A DNA stretch of 64,000 nt from an uncultured Pseudomonadota bacterium (GCA_902826775.1 CADEHE010000007.1:124001-188000), one strand, 5' to 3'; counted from the stretch's first letter, positions 36,002 through 45,039 are shown. Numbers and translations are program-made. The notes: generated by a model not told the origin, from the letters alone.

Positions 36002-37945
36002 ATGTCGCTCACACTTCATGTTCTAGCCATGGTGCTGCTTGGGGCCGGTGCGCCGCTGGGCGCGTCGGCCTCCGCACAGCCGCCAGCAGATACCGCCGCC
36101 AAGGCCAAGCAGGTTTGGCAGCTGCTTGACTACGTGGCCGTCGACTATGTTGGTGCAGTCTCGCAGGGGGCAGTGCTCAAGGAATCCGAGTACGCGGAGA
36201 TGCAGGAGTTCGCGGCCACTGCACGACGCCAGCTCGGGGAGCTTCCGAGGGGTGATGCCTCCGCCAGCCTGCAGCGCGAAGCCGCGCAACTGCAGGCCTC
36301 GGTCGCCGCCAAGGCCGATCCCGCCGTCGTGGTCAAACAGGCGCAGCAGCTCGCGGCGGATGTGCTGAAGGGCTATCCGTTTCCCGTCGCACCGAGCGCC
36401 GCTCCTGACCTCGCGAAGGGAGCGAGCCTGTTCCAGGCGCAATGCGTCGGCTGCCACGGCACCCGGGGACATGGCGATGGCCCGCTGGCCGCCACACTGG
36501 AACCGAAGCCCACGGCCTTGTCGGAGCCCGGCCGGGCGCGCGAGCGCACGCTGTTCGCGCTGCATCAAATCATCAGCAATGGTGTCAACGGCACGGCTAT
36601 GGCGAGCTTCGCCTCACTGCCCGAGCAGGATCGCTGGGCGCTCGCGTTCTTCGTCGGCACCCTGCCGTACTCGCAGGACGACAAGCTCGCCGGTGAGAAG
36701 CTGTGGCACTCCAATGCGGACCTTCGCCAGGCGATTCCCAGCCTCGATGCGCTGACCCAAACCTCCGAGCACGCGCTCGCCGAGCGCTCGGACGAGGCTT
36801 CCGCGAAGGCGGTGACCGCCTATCTGCGCAGCCATCCGCAGGCGCTTGGCGCCGCCACCATCGGCGGCACCGGTGTCGCCAAGGCCAAGCTAAAGGAGAG
36901 CCTGGCGCTCGTCGAACACGGCGACCGAATGGCGGCGAAGCAGCTCGCGCTGTCGGCCTACCTCGATGGCTTCGAGCCGGTGGAGCCGGCGCTGGCCACA
37001 CGTGACCGGGCGCTGTTCGAGAAGATTGAGGCCGGCATGGTGGCTTACCGCGCCGCCATCGGCAGCGCGAGCCTCGACGCGCTGCGCTCGTCGGAGCAGG
37101 GGCTGCAGAAGTTGCTCGACGAGGCCGACGCCGCACTCGCCCCGTCGGCAAACGATGCCGCCGCGGCCTTCGTTGGCGCGCTGACCATCTTGCTGCGCGA
37201 AGGCCTGGAGGCGCTGCTCGTACTGGTGGCGATGGTTGCATTCCTAAAGAAGGCCGAGCGGCGCGACGTGCTCGTCTATGTACACGCGGGCTGGATCCTT
37301 GCGCTGGCCGCCGGCGGCGTGACCTGGGCCGTGGCGACCTACCTGGTCGTCGTCAGCGGCGCGAGCCGCGAACTCACCGAAGCCTTCTCGTCGCTCTTCG
37401 CGGCGGTCGTACTGCTCGGCGTGGGCATGTGGATGCACCAGAAGAGCGTCGCCGGGCGCTGGCAGGTGTACCTGAAGGAGAAGCTGTCGGCGGCATTGAA
37501 CAAGCGCACCGCGTGGTTCCTGTTCTCGCTGGCCTTCATCGCGGTCTATCGCGAAGTCTTCGAGACGGTGCTGTTCTACGCGGCGTTGTGGACCGAAGGT
37601 AACGGGTGGCCACTGCTCGCCGGCTTGGGCACGGGGGTGGCGCTGCTGGGCATCCTCGCTATCGTGCTTGTACGCACCAGCACCCGGCTGCCGATCCGCC
37701 AATTCTTCGCGGCAAGCTCGCTGCTCGTCGCCGTGCTGGCCGTCGTGCTCGCGGGCAAGGGCATCGCCGGGCTTCAGGAGGCGGGCTTGCTCGCCACCAG
37801 CCCGATCGCCATCCCGCGCATCGACATCCTAGGTATTTACCCGTCCTGGCAGACGTTGTTGGGGCAAGTGTCGGTGCTGTTAGCGGTCGTGGTCGCGTTC
37901 GTGTTCAACATTCGCTCCGCACGGATTGCAACAAAGAACGCCTGA
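36002..37945 (+). CDS. PbrT-like FTR1-family permease with cytochrome c domain
   Basis: 647 residues from ATG 36002; the frame also allows TTG 35984. A signal sequence is followed by a periplasmic cytochrome c domain (C148-VGC-H152) and a long helical region. The FTR1 permease domain has both iron-permease motifs, REGLE (399-403) and REVFE (517-521). This architecture is that of PbrT, the Pb(II)-uptake permease of pbr operons, and of related Fe transporters. It lies on the arsR1 transcript after the ATPase remnant. Confidence 0.85.
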   Translation: MSLTLHVLAMVLLGAGAPLGASASAQPPADTAAKAKQVWQLLDYVAVDYVGAVSQGAVLKESEYAEMQEFAATARRQLGELPRGDASASLQREAAQLQASVAAKADPAVVVKQAQQLAADVLKGYPFPVAPSAAPDLAKGASLFQAQCVGCHGTRGHGDGPLAATLEPKPTALSEPGRARERTLFALHQIISNGVNGTAMASFASLPEQDRWALAFFVGTLPYSQDDKLAGEKLWHSNADLRQAIPSLDALTQTSEHALAERSDEASAKAVTAYLRSHPQALGAATIGGTGVAKAKLKESLALVEHGDRMAAKQLALSAYLDGFEPVEPALATRDRALFEKIEAGMVAYRAAIGSASLDALRSSEQGLQKLLDEADAALAPSANDAAAAFVGALTILLREGLEALLVLVAMVAFLKKAERRDVLVYVHAGWILALAAGGVTWAVATYLVVVSGASRELTEAFSSLFAAVVLLGVGMWMHQKSVAGRWQVYLKEKLSAALNKRTAWFLFSLAFIAVYREVFETVLFYAALWTEGNGWPLLAGLGTGVALLGILAIVLVRTSTRLPIRQFFAASSLLVAVLAVVLAGKGIAGLQEAGLLATSPIAIPRIDILGIYPSWQTLLGQVSVLLAVVVAFVFNIRSARIATKNA

Positions 37946-38294
37946 GAACACCTCATCGAGGATTCTCAAAGGCTGTAGCCGCCAATCGGGCACAAGCGAC
38001 ATTTGCCAGGGCATCGCCTAACTCGGCGGACCCTGTCCCCGGACTTCCGAGCTGTGGCGACTCGCCGAATTTCCGCAGGAGAATTCCATGCCGGCACAAA
38101 AGGCCGGTGCTGACCGGCAGCTTGCCGACGACGACCTGGCGCGGAAGCGCCGCTCGCGCGCAAGCAACGCGCGATGTCGCTGAAAGCGTTGGCGGCGCGA
38201 CGTGCCCCTGCAACTCTTCGAGCCACAGGCCCAATCCGCAAGGGTTCAGAGCGTCCGCCCGTCGCTTCTTCCTGCAGGGACGACTGCGGAGCTT
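37946..38294. other. Intergenic region between pbrT-like gene and promoter B
   Basis: No gene I can support. A 31-codon frame from ATG 38089 (MPAQKAGADRQLADDDLARK...) has CAGGAG spaced 8 nt upstream, but I recognise no family. It could be the truncated start of a former gene. Confidence 0.35.
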
Positions 38295-38308
38295 TTGATC
38301 TAGGTCAA
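38295..38308 (+). promoter_or_regulatory. FNR-like box at promoter B
   Basis: TTGAT-CTAG-GTCAA differs from the FNR consensus at one base. Its centre (38301.5) lies about 42 bp upstream of the start point expected from the -10 TATATT at 38332-38337, i.e. the class II activator position. Promoter B has no good -35 hexamer, as expected for an activator-dependent promoter. Confidence 0.5.
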
Positions 38309-38321
38309 TATCGGTGTATGC

Positions 38322-38345
38322 ATAGTAGCGCTATATTGCAACTGT
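38322..38345 (+). promoter_or_regulatory. ArsR-type operator B
   Basis: ATAGTAGC - GCTATATT - GCAACTGT, the 8-8-8 repeat with two arm mismatches relative to site C. The -10 TATATT is at offset 10 inside it. Precedes the cytochrome c lipoprotein/SHOCT/Met-rich transcription unit. Confidence 0.65.
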
Positions 38346-38431
38346 TGCATTTACCTTGATCTGAATCGTGGAGCGTCAAAGCGTTCGATGCGCCCGTTAG
38401 ATGTACAGCACGCCCGTATCACGGAGGAAAG

Positions 38432-38938
38432 ATGAGAGAAGCCTTTAGATTACTCGCCGGCATCATCGCGTTAATGCTCCTTTCCGCGTGCGCCTATGAC
38501 GCATCGTACTGGCGCGGGACTGCTCAGAGTTCCACGGGCGCAGCAGCCGCGTCAGCCGTTGGCTCACCGCCGGGAACCGGTCCAGGGCCGTGGCGCGGTG
38601 GTCAATGGGGCTGCGACTGGCGAATGGGAGACCACATGTATCCCGGATGGATGGAAGGGATGATGATGGGTGGGCCGATGCCTCCAGCAGCCGATCCGGC
38701 GCAGTTGCCGGAGCGCGAATCGGCTGGCGCTGCCCTAGTGGGCCAGTATTGCACGCAGTGTCATGGCCTGCCGAGCCCCGGCCAGCACACCTCTGACGGA
38801 TGGCCTGCCGTTGTGTCGCGCATGAACGCTCGCATGCAATGGATGGCTACGCACAGCGCCATGGGAACTAAAGCACCCACCGAACCCGAGCTTCGGACCA
38901 TTGTGGCTTATCTGCAGCAGCACGCGACGAAACCATGA
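38432..38938 (+). CDS. Cytochrome c-type lipoprotein
   Basis: 168 residues with a lipobox (LLSAC, C20). A Gly/Met/Trp-rich middle (HMYPGWMEGMMMGGPM) is followed by a single haem motif, C107TQCH111. The C-terminal helix is RTIVAYLQQHA. GGAGGAAAG directly precedes the ATG. It is related to the C-terminal module of the protein at 21253-22068. A membrane-anchored periplasmic electron carrier or metal-binding haem protein is likely. Confidence 0.75.
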   Translation: MREAFRLLAGIIALMLLSACAYDASYWRGTAQSSTGAAAASAVGSPPGTGPGPWRGGQWGCDWRMGDHMYPGWMEGMMMGGPMPPAADPAQLPERESAGAALVGQYCTQCHGLPSPGQHTSDGWPAVVSRMNARMQWMATHSAMGTKAPTEPELRTIVAYLQQHATKP

Positions 38939-38999
38939 CGCCCTTTTTCTGCCCTCGGTTTGCAGAATTGCGCAGGTATCAGTCGGAGCCAGATCGCGA

Positions 39000-39254
39000 A
39001 TGAACGGCTGTTGGGATTGGTCAGGTTGGGGTTGGCATTGGTGGTGGTTGATTGGAACGGCGGTGTTCTGGATCCTACTAATCATTGTGGCGGTGATCGC
39101 TTTCGGGTACCTCGTGCGAAAGGCGGCGCCATCCAGCACCATCCCGAAAGGTTCGGCCAAGACCGCCTTGGACTATTTGGAGGAGGTCTACGCCAAAGGA
39201 GAGATAGGCCGGGAAGAGTTCTTGCAAAAGCGCGAGGACTTAAAGCGCAACTGA
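39000..39254 (+). CDS. Small membrane protein with SHOCT domain
   Basis: 84 residues. A Trp-rich N-terminus is followed by one TM helix and a C-terminal SHOCT motif (ALDYLEEVYAKGEIGREEF). SHOCT domains are short oligomerisation or electrostatics-related C-terminal modules common in small membrane proteins. GGAG lies about 10 nt upstream of the ATG. Between the cytochrome lipoprotein and the Met-rich protein on one transcript. Confidence 0.72.
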   Translation: MNGCWDWSGWGWHWWWLIGTAVFWILLIIVAVIAFGYLVRKAAPSSTIPKGSAKTALDYLEEVYAKGEIGREEFLQKREDLKRN

Positions 39255-39308
39255 TCGGCTTTCCCGGGCTATCACAACGTGTGTTTGTAACCCTATAGGA
39301 GAAACGAC

Positions 39309-39812
39309 ATGAAAACGACGATCTTGACGGCCGCGTTGTCCACGGCTGTGTTTTTGGCCATGCCCGCTCTGGCCCAGCAAGCAACGCCCCCTGACAAAGG
39401 CGCCGAGGCCAAGTCGGCGGCGCCCAATGTCACCGAGTTCGACAAGCAGATGACACAAGCGCAGGAAAACATGAAGAAGATGCAGGAACAAATGGACAAG
39501 ATCCGCCAGACCCAGGATCCACAAGAGCGGCAAAGATTGCTGCAAGAACACTGGGCGAGCATGCAGAACAATATGCAAATGATGCACGGTATGTGGGGCC
39601 CGGGAATGATGGGCTGCTGCGGTGGCCCGATGATGGGAGGGCATATGATGGACGGGCCAATGATGGGCTGGCGCGGAATGAGCAGGCACTACTCCAAGCT
39701 CACGCCGGAGCAGATGAAACAGCACCAATACATGATGGATCAATACATGGGTATGCAGCAGATGATGATGGACCACATGATGCAGCACCAGCAGTACATG
39801 TGGGGGCGCTGA
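39309..39812 (+). CDS. Met-rich periplasmic protein, probable copper/metal binder
   Basis: 167 residues with a signal peptide (ends PALA). A coiled-coil stretch (TQAQENMKKMQEQMDKI) leads into QRLLQEHWASMQNNMQMMHG and a Met/Gly/Cys-rich zone (GMMGCCGGPMMGG), then a Met/His-rich tail. The EHW unit is the same as in the 21253 protein. AGGAG lies 8 nt before the ATG. Met/His clusters favour Cu(I)/Ag(I) but could bind other soft metals. Confidence 0.7.
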   Translation: MKTTILTAALSTAVFLAMPALAQQATPPDKGAEAKSAAPNVTEFDKQMTQAQENMKKMQEQMDKIRQTQDPQERQRLLQEHWASMQNNMQMMHGMWGPGMMGCCGGPMMGGHMMDGPMMGWRGMSRHYSKLTPEQMKQHQYMMDQYMGMQQMMMDHMMQHQQYMWGR

Positions 39813-39814
39813 GC

Positions 39815-40187
39815 TGGGGGTCGGATTGTCTTCTTGCCAGCTCCGTGCGCAACAGGTCGGCGGGACCTAGCAACATGCGCTTGTAGAATTTTGGTGTCTC
39901 GGTGACCACGGTTTGTTAGTGCTTCGCGACGTTGCGACGCGGCTGTAGGCATCGCGCACCTCGGAGCGCATGTCGATCGCAGCCGCTTCGAGCTTGCGCT
40001 CCGTTTAGCGCACCTGTGATGCCAGGCCCGCGATGGTGGGTGGTATGGAGGCCGCAGTAGTTTGCGGGTTGGCCGGATGGTTCGCCGCGAGCGGCGGAGC
40101 GGAAGTAGCAGAGGCAGCAGAGGCGCAGCCAACGATCACCGGCCGCATCAATAGCCGCAGCACTCGTTTTGATTACGCGTGCTTCAT
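39815..40187 (-). pseudogene. Decayed TolC-family outer-membrane protein gene
   Basis: AAAGGA precedes ATG 40187, but codon 5 is a stop. Downstream, a signal-peptide-like stretch and MRSEVRDAYSRVATSR resemble the helical repeat of TolC-type channels. After another stop and a shift of frame, FYKRMLLGPADLLRTELARRQ continues the family pattern. Large parts are missing. Confidence 0.45.
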
Positions 40188-40326
40188 GACAGTCCTTTCT
40201 CGTGAACGAGACTAGTCAGTCACAAGGTTGCTGCTAACCTGCCGAGTCTCCATGAGCGTCGGCGATGCGCGGCGATCGCCTCAAAACACGACAGGCCCCG
40301 CCGATGATGATGTCTAGCAAAGATGC

Positions 40327-40364
40327 TTGCATGGTAGTTTATAGTTGCGTTATAGTGCAACTAT
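40327..40364 (+). promoter_or_regulatory. Promoter and ArsR-type operator C (best match)
   Basis: -35 TTGCAT (40327-40332), 18-bp spacer, -10 TATAGT (40351-40356). The perfect inverted repeat ATAGTTGC - GTTATAGT - GCAACTAT spans 40341-40364 and encloses the -10. It drives the beta-propeller, cytochrome b561, arsR2 and ATPase genes. Confidence 0.78.
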
Positions 40365-40464
40365 GCATCAATATGGGTTGGGTGCGAGACAGTCTTCGCT
40401 TCTCTGTAAGCCGACCCACTATTTCATAGCAAGCGCGTTGCCACTTCATTTGAGGAGTATTTCC

Positions 40465-41418
40465 ATGCGCTGGTTAAAGTCGTCTTGGTTTCCCACTGCG
40501 TTGCTTAGCCTTTTTTCAGCGGTAGCAAGCGCAGCGACCCCGCTGGCTTATGTACCAAACGAGAAGAGCGGGACGATTTCAGTAATCGACACGGCGAAGG
40601 ATGAAGTCATTGCCCAGATAAAGGCGAGGGAGAAACCGAGAGGTCTTGCGGTCAGCAGGGATGGCAAGTATCTGTACGTCAGTAACCAACCAGATAATTC
40701 ATTGGGGATAATTGACCTTGAAAAGGGCGCTGTCACCGACAAAATTGCACTAGGAGAATCTCCCGAGGGTGTGAGCATTTCTCCCGACGGCAAATGGGTA
40801 GTTGCGGCAGTCGAGATCACCAATAGCGTTACGTTCATCGACACTAGCACCAACCGGCGGGAGTTTAGCGTAAGAGTGCAAGGCAAGAACCCCGAACACG
40901 CAGTGTTTAGCCCCGACGGCAAATGGCTGTATGTGAGCGCGGAAGAGGCTGAACAAGTAGACGTGATCGATGTGGAAAAACGAGAGCAGGTTGCATCGAT
41001 CCCGGTAGGTCGGCGGCCCCGCGGAATTGGCTTTCTGCCGGATGGTAGCCGTGCCTATGTCGCCTGCGAGCTTGCTAGCACAATTTACGCAATCGATGTT
41101 CAGCAGCAAAAGGTAATCGCGACGATTAAGGGTGGAAATTTCTCCAACGGCGTCGCCATTCGTTCCGACGGCAAGCGGGTGTATGTCTCAAATGGCAAGG
41201 ATGGCACGGTGCTGGCCATCGATACTGCGGACAACAAGGTGATCGCAACGATTCCAGTGGGGCAGCGCCCGTGGAATATGGCGATTACCCCTGACGGCAA
41301 AAAACTCTACGTGGCAAACGGACGGTCCAACTCGGTTTCGGTGATCGATACCGAAACGAACCAAAAACTAAGCGATGTGCCGGTAGGCGAACTACCCTGG
41401 GGCGTCGTTATCCGCTAA
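40465..41418 (+). CDS. Secreted YVTN-type beta-propeller protein
   Basis: 317 residues from ATG 40465, with GAGGAG spaced 8 nt upstream (the frame continues upstream without signal character). Signal peptide to about residue 23. Then about seven 40-residue repeats of the type SPDGKWLYVS / VIDVEKREQVASIPVGRRPRG. Periplasmic YVTN propellers are seen with nitrite/haem and metal systems. A function in binding or electron transfer is possible but unproven. Confidence 0.8.
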   Translation: MRWLKSSWFPTALLSLFSAVASAATPLAYVPNEKSGTISVIDTAKDEVIAQIKAREKPRGLAVSRDGKYLYVSNQPDNSLGIIDLEKGAVTDKIALGESPEGVSISPDGKWVVAAVEITNSVTFIDTSTNRREFSVRVQGKNPEHAVFSPDGKWLYVSAEEAEQVDVIDVEKREQVASIPVGRRPRGIGFLPDGSRAYVACELASTIYAIDVQQQKVIATIKGGNFSNGVAIRSDGKRVYVSNGKDGTVLAIDTADNKVIATIPVGQRPWNMAITPDGKKLYVANGRSNSVSVIDTETNQKLSDVPVGELPWGVVIR

Positions 41419-41447
41419 CCTCCGGACCACTCGGAACGCCGAGACCC

Positions 41448-41996
41448 ATGGACGCAATCGTTATACGTTCGCCCGCCCGCTACCAACGCCCCGCGGTGGT
41501 CCTACATTGGATCGTGGCGCTGCTGATCATCGTCTTGATAGCGAGCGGCTGGTACATGGTCGGCATTCCGAAGAATACTGCGCAACGCGCGCTCTTCTTC
41601 AACCTGCACAAGTCGTTCGGCATCGTCGCCGCGATCTTCATCGCGGCGCTCATTGTTTGGCGCATAAGGCATGAAGCACCACCGCTACCTTCCGCTATGC
41701 GCAGCTGGGAAAAGAAAGCGGCCATCCTAAACCACCGCCTGTTCTACGTCTTCATGGTGCTAATGACGCTCACCGGCTACCTTACTTCCTCCTTCAGCAA
41801 GTATGGCCCGAAGCTTTTCGGCATCGTGCTCCCGCATTGGGGATGGGAGGATGCCGTGCTACGGAGCAATCTTGCGGCGGTCCATCGAATGGCTGCTGTC
41901 GTTTTCGCGGTGCTGATCGCGATTCACGTCGCCGCGGCCGTGAAGCATCTGATCGTCGACAGAGATGGCGTCTTTCAACGCATGCTGCTCGGATAG
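41448..41996 (+). CDS. Cytochrome b561-family membrane protein
   Basis: 182 residues with four TM helices. Haem-ligand candidates are H20 (VVLHWIVALL), H54 (NLHKSFG) and the His residues in AVHRMAAVVF and AIHVAAAVKHL. The CybB family transfers electrons between quinol and periplasmic acceptors. It follows the beta-propeller by 29 nt and precedes arsR2 by 51 nt. No separate promoter is seen. Confidence 0.83.
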   Translation: MDAIVIRSPARYQRPAVVLHWIVALLIIVLIASGWYMVGIPKNTAQRALFFNLHKSFGIVAAIFIAALIVWRIRHEAPPLPSAMRSWEKKAAILNHRLFYVFMVLMTLTGYLTSSFSKYGPKLFGIVLPHWGWEDAVLRSNLAAVHRMAAVVFAVLIAIHVAAAVKHLIVDRDGVFQRMLLG

Positions 41997-42047
41997 CATC
42001 GTCATCCTGTCCTGAGTGCCCTTTGTCAATCCATTCGTGATCTCGCT

Positions 42048-42449
42048 ATGCATCTGGTTACCGTTGAACCCGAAGAAGTCTTCCAGGCCCTTGCCGATCC
42101 CATTCGGCTTAGAATCGTGCGCCTCATGTCTCTGACCGACGAGGAGTCCTGTCTTTGTGAACTCGTCGACACGTTGCACGAGCCGCAGTACAAGCTTTCT
42201 AAACACTTGAAGATACTAAAGCAGGCGGGATTGCTGAGCACGCAAAAAGAGGGGCGCTTCATCTACCATCGCCTAGTCAAACAGCCCGCGTATCTCGAAT
42301 CGATCTACGAAGCGATTCGGGCCCTGCCCGACCCAGATCGCATCTTCAAGAACGATCTGAAGCGTTTTCGCGCGCGAATGTGCTTGCGCGAAGACGGGCG
42401 TTGCCGCGTGGGAATACAAACCCGCGAACTCGCAACCGCGAGCGAGTAA
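42048..42449 (+). CDS. ArsR/SmtB-family repressor, copy 2
   Basis: 133 residues with the same C35/C37/C112/C119 set as copies 1 and 3. About 28 base differences from copy 1 fall in the first about 205 nt. From about 42244 to the stop and on to about 42502 it is identical to copy 1. No operator directly upstream, so it is likely driven from promoter C. Its stop overlaps the ATPase start (TAATG). Confidence 0.9.
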   Translation: MHLVTVEPEEVFQALADPIRLRIVRLMSLTDEESCLCELVDTLHEPQYKLSKHLKILKQAGLLSTQKEGRFIYHRLVKQPAYLESIYEAIRALPDPDRIFKNDLKRFRARMCLREDGRCRVGIQTRELATASE

Positions 42450-44359
42450 TGACCGCCGCAAGCGCGGTGGCGGTCCGCGCTCCTGCGCCGCGTCCCTGGC
42501 GCAATGCGCGTGTGGCCAGCGCGGCCTGCTCCGGTTTGCTCCTTCTCTCGGGATTTGTCGGCGCCGCAGCAGGTGCGCCGCTTTCGCTTGAGACCCCACT
42601 CTATATTCTCGCGGTCATCATCGGGGGTTATTTCTTCGCGCGGGAGGCGCTCGAAGCGCTCATCAGGGAGCACGAGGTCGGCATCGAGTTCCTGATGACT
42701 ACCGCAGCTATTGTTGCGGGGCTCCTGGGGCAGTGGCTGGAGTCCGCGATCCTCGTCTTCCTCTATTCGCTCTCCGAGGCAGCGGAGCAATACACTGGTG
42801 AACGCGCCCGGCTTGCGGTCCGCGCCCTTATGAAGCTAGCGCCCAAGACTGCGCTGGTTCGCCGCGATGAGCAGGAGTTTCGCGTCGCGGTCGAGCAGCT
42901 CCACATCGGCGACGTATTCATCGTGCTGCCTGGCGAGTCAGTCGCCACCGATGGAGAGGTGTTGGAAGGCCGATCTAGCGTTAATCAAGCGCCGGTCACG
43001 GGCGAGTCGATACCGGTGGAGAAACTGCCCGGGCAGAAAGTCTTTGCAGCAACGCTCAATGGCGAGGGCGCGCTCACGGTACGCGCCACTAAGACCTTTG
43101 CTGACAACACGCTTGCGCGCATCATCCACTTGGTCCAAGAAGCCCAAGCGAGCAAAGGGCAGAGCCAGCGCTTCATCGAGCGCTTCGGCAAGCGCTATAG
43201 CCCGATCGTGCTTGCCGTGGGTGGGTTGCTTGCGCTCATTGCGCCGCTGTTCGGATTGCCCTGGCAGGAGGGGCTCACGCGCGCGACCGTCTTCATTGTC
43301 GCCGCCGCGCCGTGCGCCCTCGTCATTTCTATTCCGATTACGCTCGTGGCTGCCTTGGGCACCGCCGGACGCTCTGGCGTGCTCATCAAGGGCGGAGTAC
43401 ATCTAGAAAACCTCGCCCGCATCAAAGTGGTTGCGCTCGACAAGACCGGAACGCTTACGATCGGAAAACCCAAGGTTACCCATGTCGTTCCCCTCTACGG
43501 GCACTCGGAGCGCCGGTTGCTTGCGGTGGCTGCCGCTCTAGAAGCAAGGTCGCAGCACCCGCTGGCTCACGCTATCGTGGATGAGGCAAAGGCGGCTGGA
43601 GTCGAGTTATTGCCGGTAGCGGACTTTGTGTCGCTGACGGGTGCCGGGGTTCAAGGGCGAATTGATCAGGCGCTCTTCTACATCGGGAGCCCCAAGCTCT
43701 TCGTCACCTTAGGACTGACCCCTCCCGACGCGACGCCGGTAGTCGCAGAGCTCCAAGAACAGGGAAATACCGTCGTGCTGGTGGGCAACAGGAGCGAGTA
43801 CCTGGGCCTGATCGCGATCGCCGATCCCTTGCGTCCGCAAGCCGCTGAGACCGTTGCTGAACTAAAGCGCGCCGGCATTGCTCATGTGATCATGCTAACG
43901 GGTGATAACCCTGCTACCGCAAACGCCATCGCGATAGCGGCCGGGATAGACGAAGTTCACGCTGGACTCTCGCCAGAGCAGAAGGCGAGCGCGGTGAAAG
44001 CACTCGAACCGCGTTACGGCAAAGTCGCAATGGTAGGCGATGGGGTAAACGATGCGCCTGCGCTTGCGGCAGCGCACGTCGGCGTGGCCATGGGTGCAGC
44101 CGGGACCGATGTGGCCTTGGAAACAGCAGATGTGGCGCTCATGGCTGACGATCTATCCCGCCTTGCGTTTCTCATTCGGTTCGCTCGGCGTACGCGGGGC
44201 GTGATTCTGCAAAACGTTGCATTGTCCGCGGTAGTCATCGGCATCCTGGTCGTCGGAGCAATCGGCGGCTATTTCACCTTAACCACCGCGATCATTGCCC
44301 ATGAGATCAGCGAGTTCATTGTTATTGCCAGCGGGCTGCGCATGCTTCGAACAGACTAG
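42449..44359 (+). CDS. P1B-type ATPase with APC motif and no N-terminal metal-binding domain
   Basis: 636 residues from ATG 42449. No HMA domain. TM metal motif is A287-P-C289 instead of CPC. D331KTGT phosphorylation site, QHPLA, GDGVNDAPALA all intact. Last TM has H618EISEF, similar to the HEG(S/G)-type signature of P1B-4 pumps (Co, Zn, Cd, Fe). Predicted metal export coupled to ATP. The cation is not certain. It is the only complete member of the three arsR-ATPase cassettes. Confidence 0.88.
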   Translation: MTAASAVAVRAPAPRPWRNARVASAACSGLLLLSGFVGAAAGAPLSLETPLYILAVIIGGYFFAREALEALIREHEVGIEFLMTTAAIVAGLLGQWLESAILVFLYSLSEAAEQYTGERARLAVRALMKLAPKTALVRRDEQEFRVAVEQLHIGDVFIVLPGESVATDGEVLEGRSSVNQAPVTGESIPVEKLPGQKVFAATLNGEGALTVRATKTFADNTLARIIHLVQEAQASKGQSQRFIERFGKRYSPIVLAVGGLLALIAPLFGLPWQEGLTRATVFIVAAAPCALVISIPITLVAALGTAGRSGVLIKGGVHLENLARIKVVALDKTGTLTIGKPKVTHVVPLYGHSERRLLAVAAALEARSQHPLAHAIVDEAKAAGVELLPVADFVSLTGAGVQGRIDQALFYIGSPKLFVTLGLTPPDATPVVAELQEQGNTVVLVGNRSEYLGLIAIADPLRPQAAETVAELKRAGIAHVIMLTGDNPATANAIAIAAGIDEVHAGLSPEQKASAVKALEPRYGKVAMVGDGVNDAPALAAAHVGVAMGAAGTDVALETADVALMADDLSRLAFLIRFARRTRGVILQNVALSAVVIGILVVGAIGGYFTLTTAIIAHEISEFIVIASGLRMLRTD

Positions 44360-44457
44360 CTCACCATGCGCTGCGGCAAACGCACAGGAGATCGTCGGCA
44401 ACTCCTGCATACCGACATCTGGTGTTGCCACAACTTTAGCGATTCGGAGGACAATCG

Positions 44458-44934
44458 ATGAGAATCTTCGCTGTAGTTCTCGTATGCATCTTGCCGCTTA
44501 GCATTAAAGCCGACTTTGAAGAAGGCGTACAAGCATACGCAGAAGGTCGGTATCGCGCTGCGATTGCCGAGTTCCAGCCGTTGGCCGAGCAAGGCCGTTC
44601 AGATGCGCAATACTTTATGGGGTTTTTGTACCACAACGGCTTTGGTGTCGCGCGTGACCAGGCGGTGGCGGCAAAGTGGTTCCACCTTGCCGCGGTGCAG
44701 GGCCATGCACTCTCGGAGTACTACCTCGGAGTGCTATATGCAAAAGGTGAAGGCGTAGAGCAAGACCTCGCTGTCGCGCATATGTGGTTGACCGTGTCAC
44801 TGACCAACTTTCCCAATCACCGCGATGCGCTCTACACCAAGGAAGAAATCGAGAAGCTTGAGCGGAAGATGTCTGACACCGAGATCGCGCGAGCGAGCGA
44901 GTTGGCGAGGAACTGGAAGCCGGAAAAGAAGTAA
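44458..44934 (+). CDS. Secreted Sel1-repeat protein
   Basis: 158 residues with a short signal peptide (to about residue 18). Sel1 repeats are seen as AAIAEFQPLAEQGRSDAQYF, AAKWFHLAAVQGHALSEYY and following. CGGAGG precedes the ATG. Sel1 proteins act as scaffolds for protein contacts. It lies 98 nt after the ATPase and may be on the same transcript. Confidence 0.75.
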   Translation: MRIFAVVLVCILPLSIKADFEEGVQAYAEGRYRAAIAEFQPLAEQGRSDAQYFMGFLYHNGFGVARDQAVAAKWFHLAAVQGHALSEYYLGVLYAKGEGVEQDLAVAHMWLTVSLTNFPNHRDALYTKEEIEKLERKMSDTEIARASELARNWKPEKK

Positions 44935-45039
44935 GCGGGGGAGCTAACTCCGCCACCGCTGCTGGCGAATCAGAACACTTACGAATTCACTCCATTCACC
45001 CGAACATGACGTGGCTGTCTCAATGCGACCTAACCGTGC

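Noticed and set aside
38347-38360. Second FNR-like half-site (TTGATCTGAATC) downstream of promoter B
   Set aside because: Only one half fits the consensus and it lies downstream of the predicted start point.
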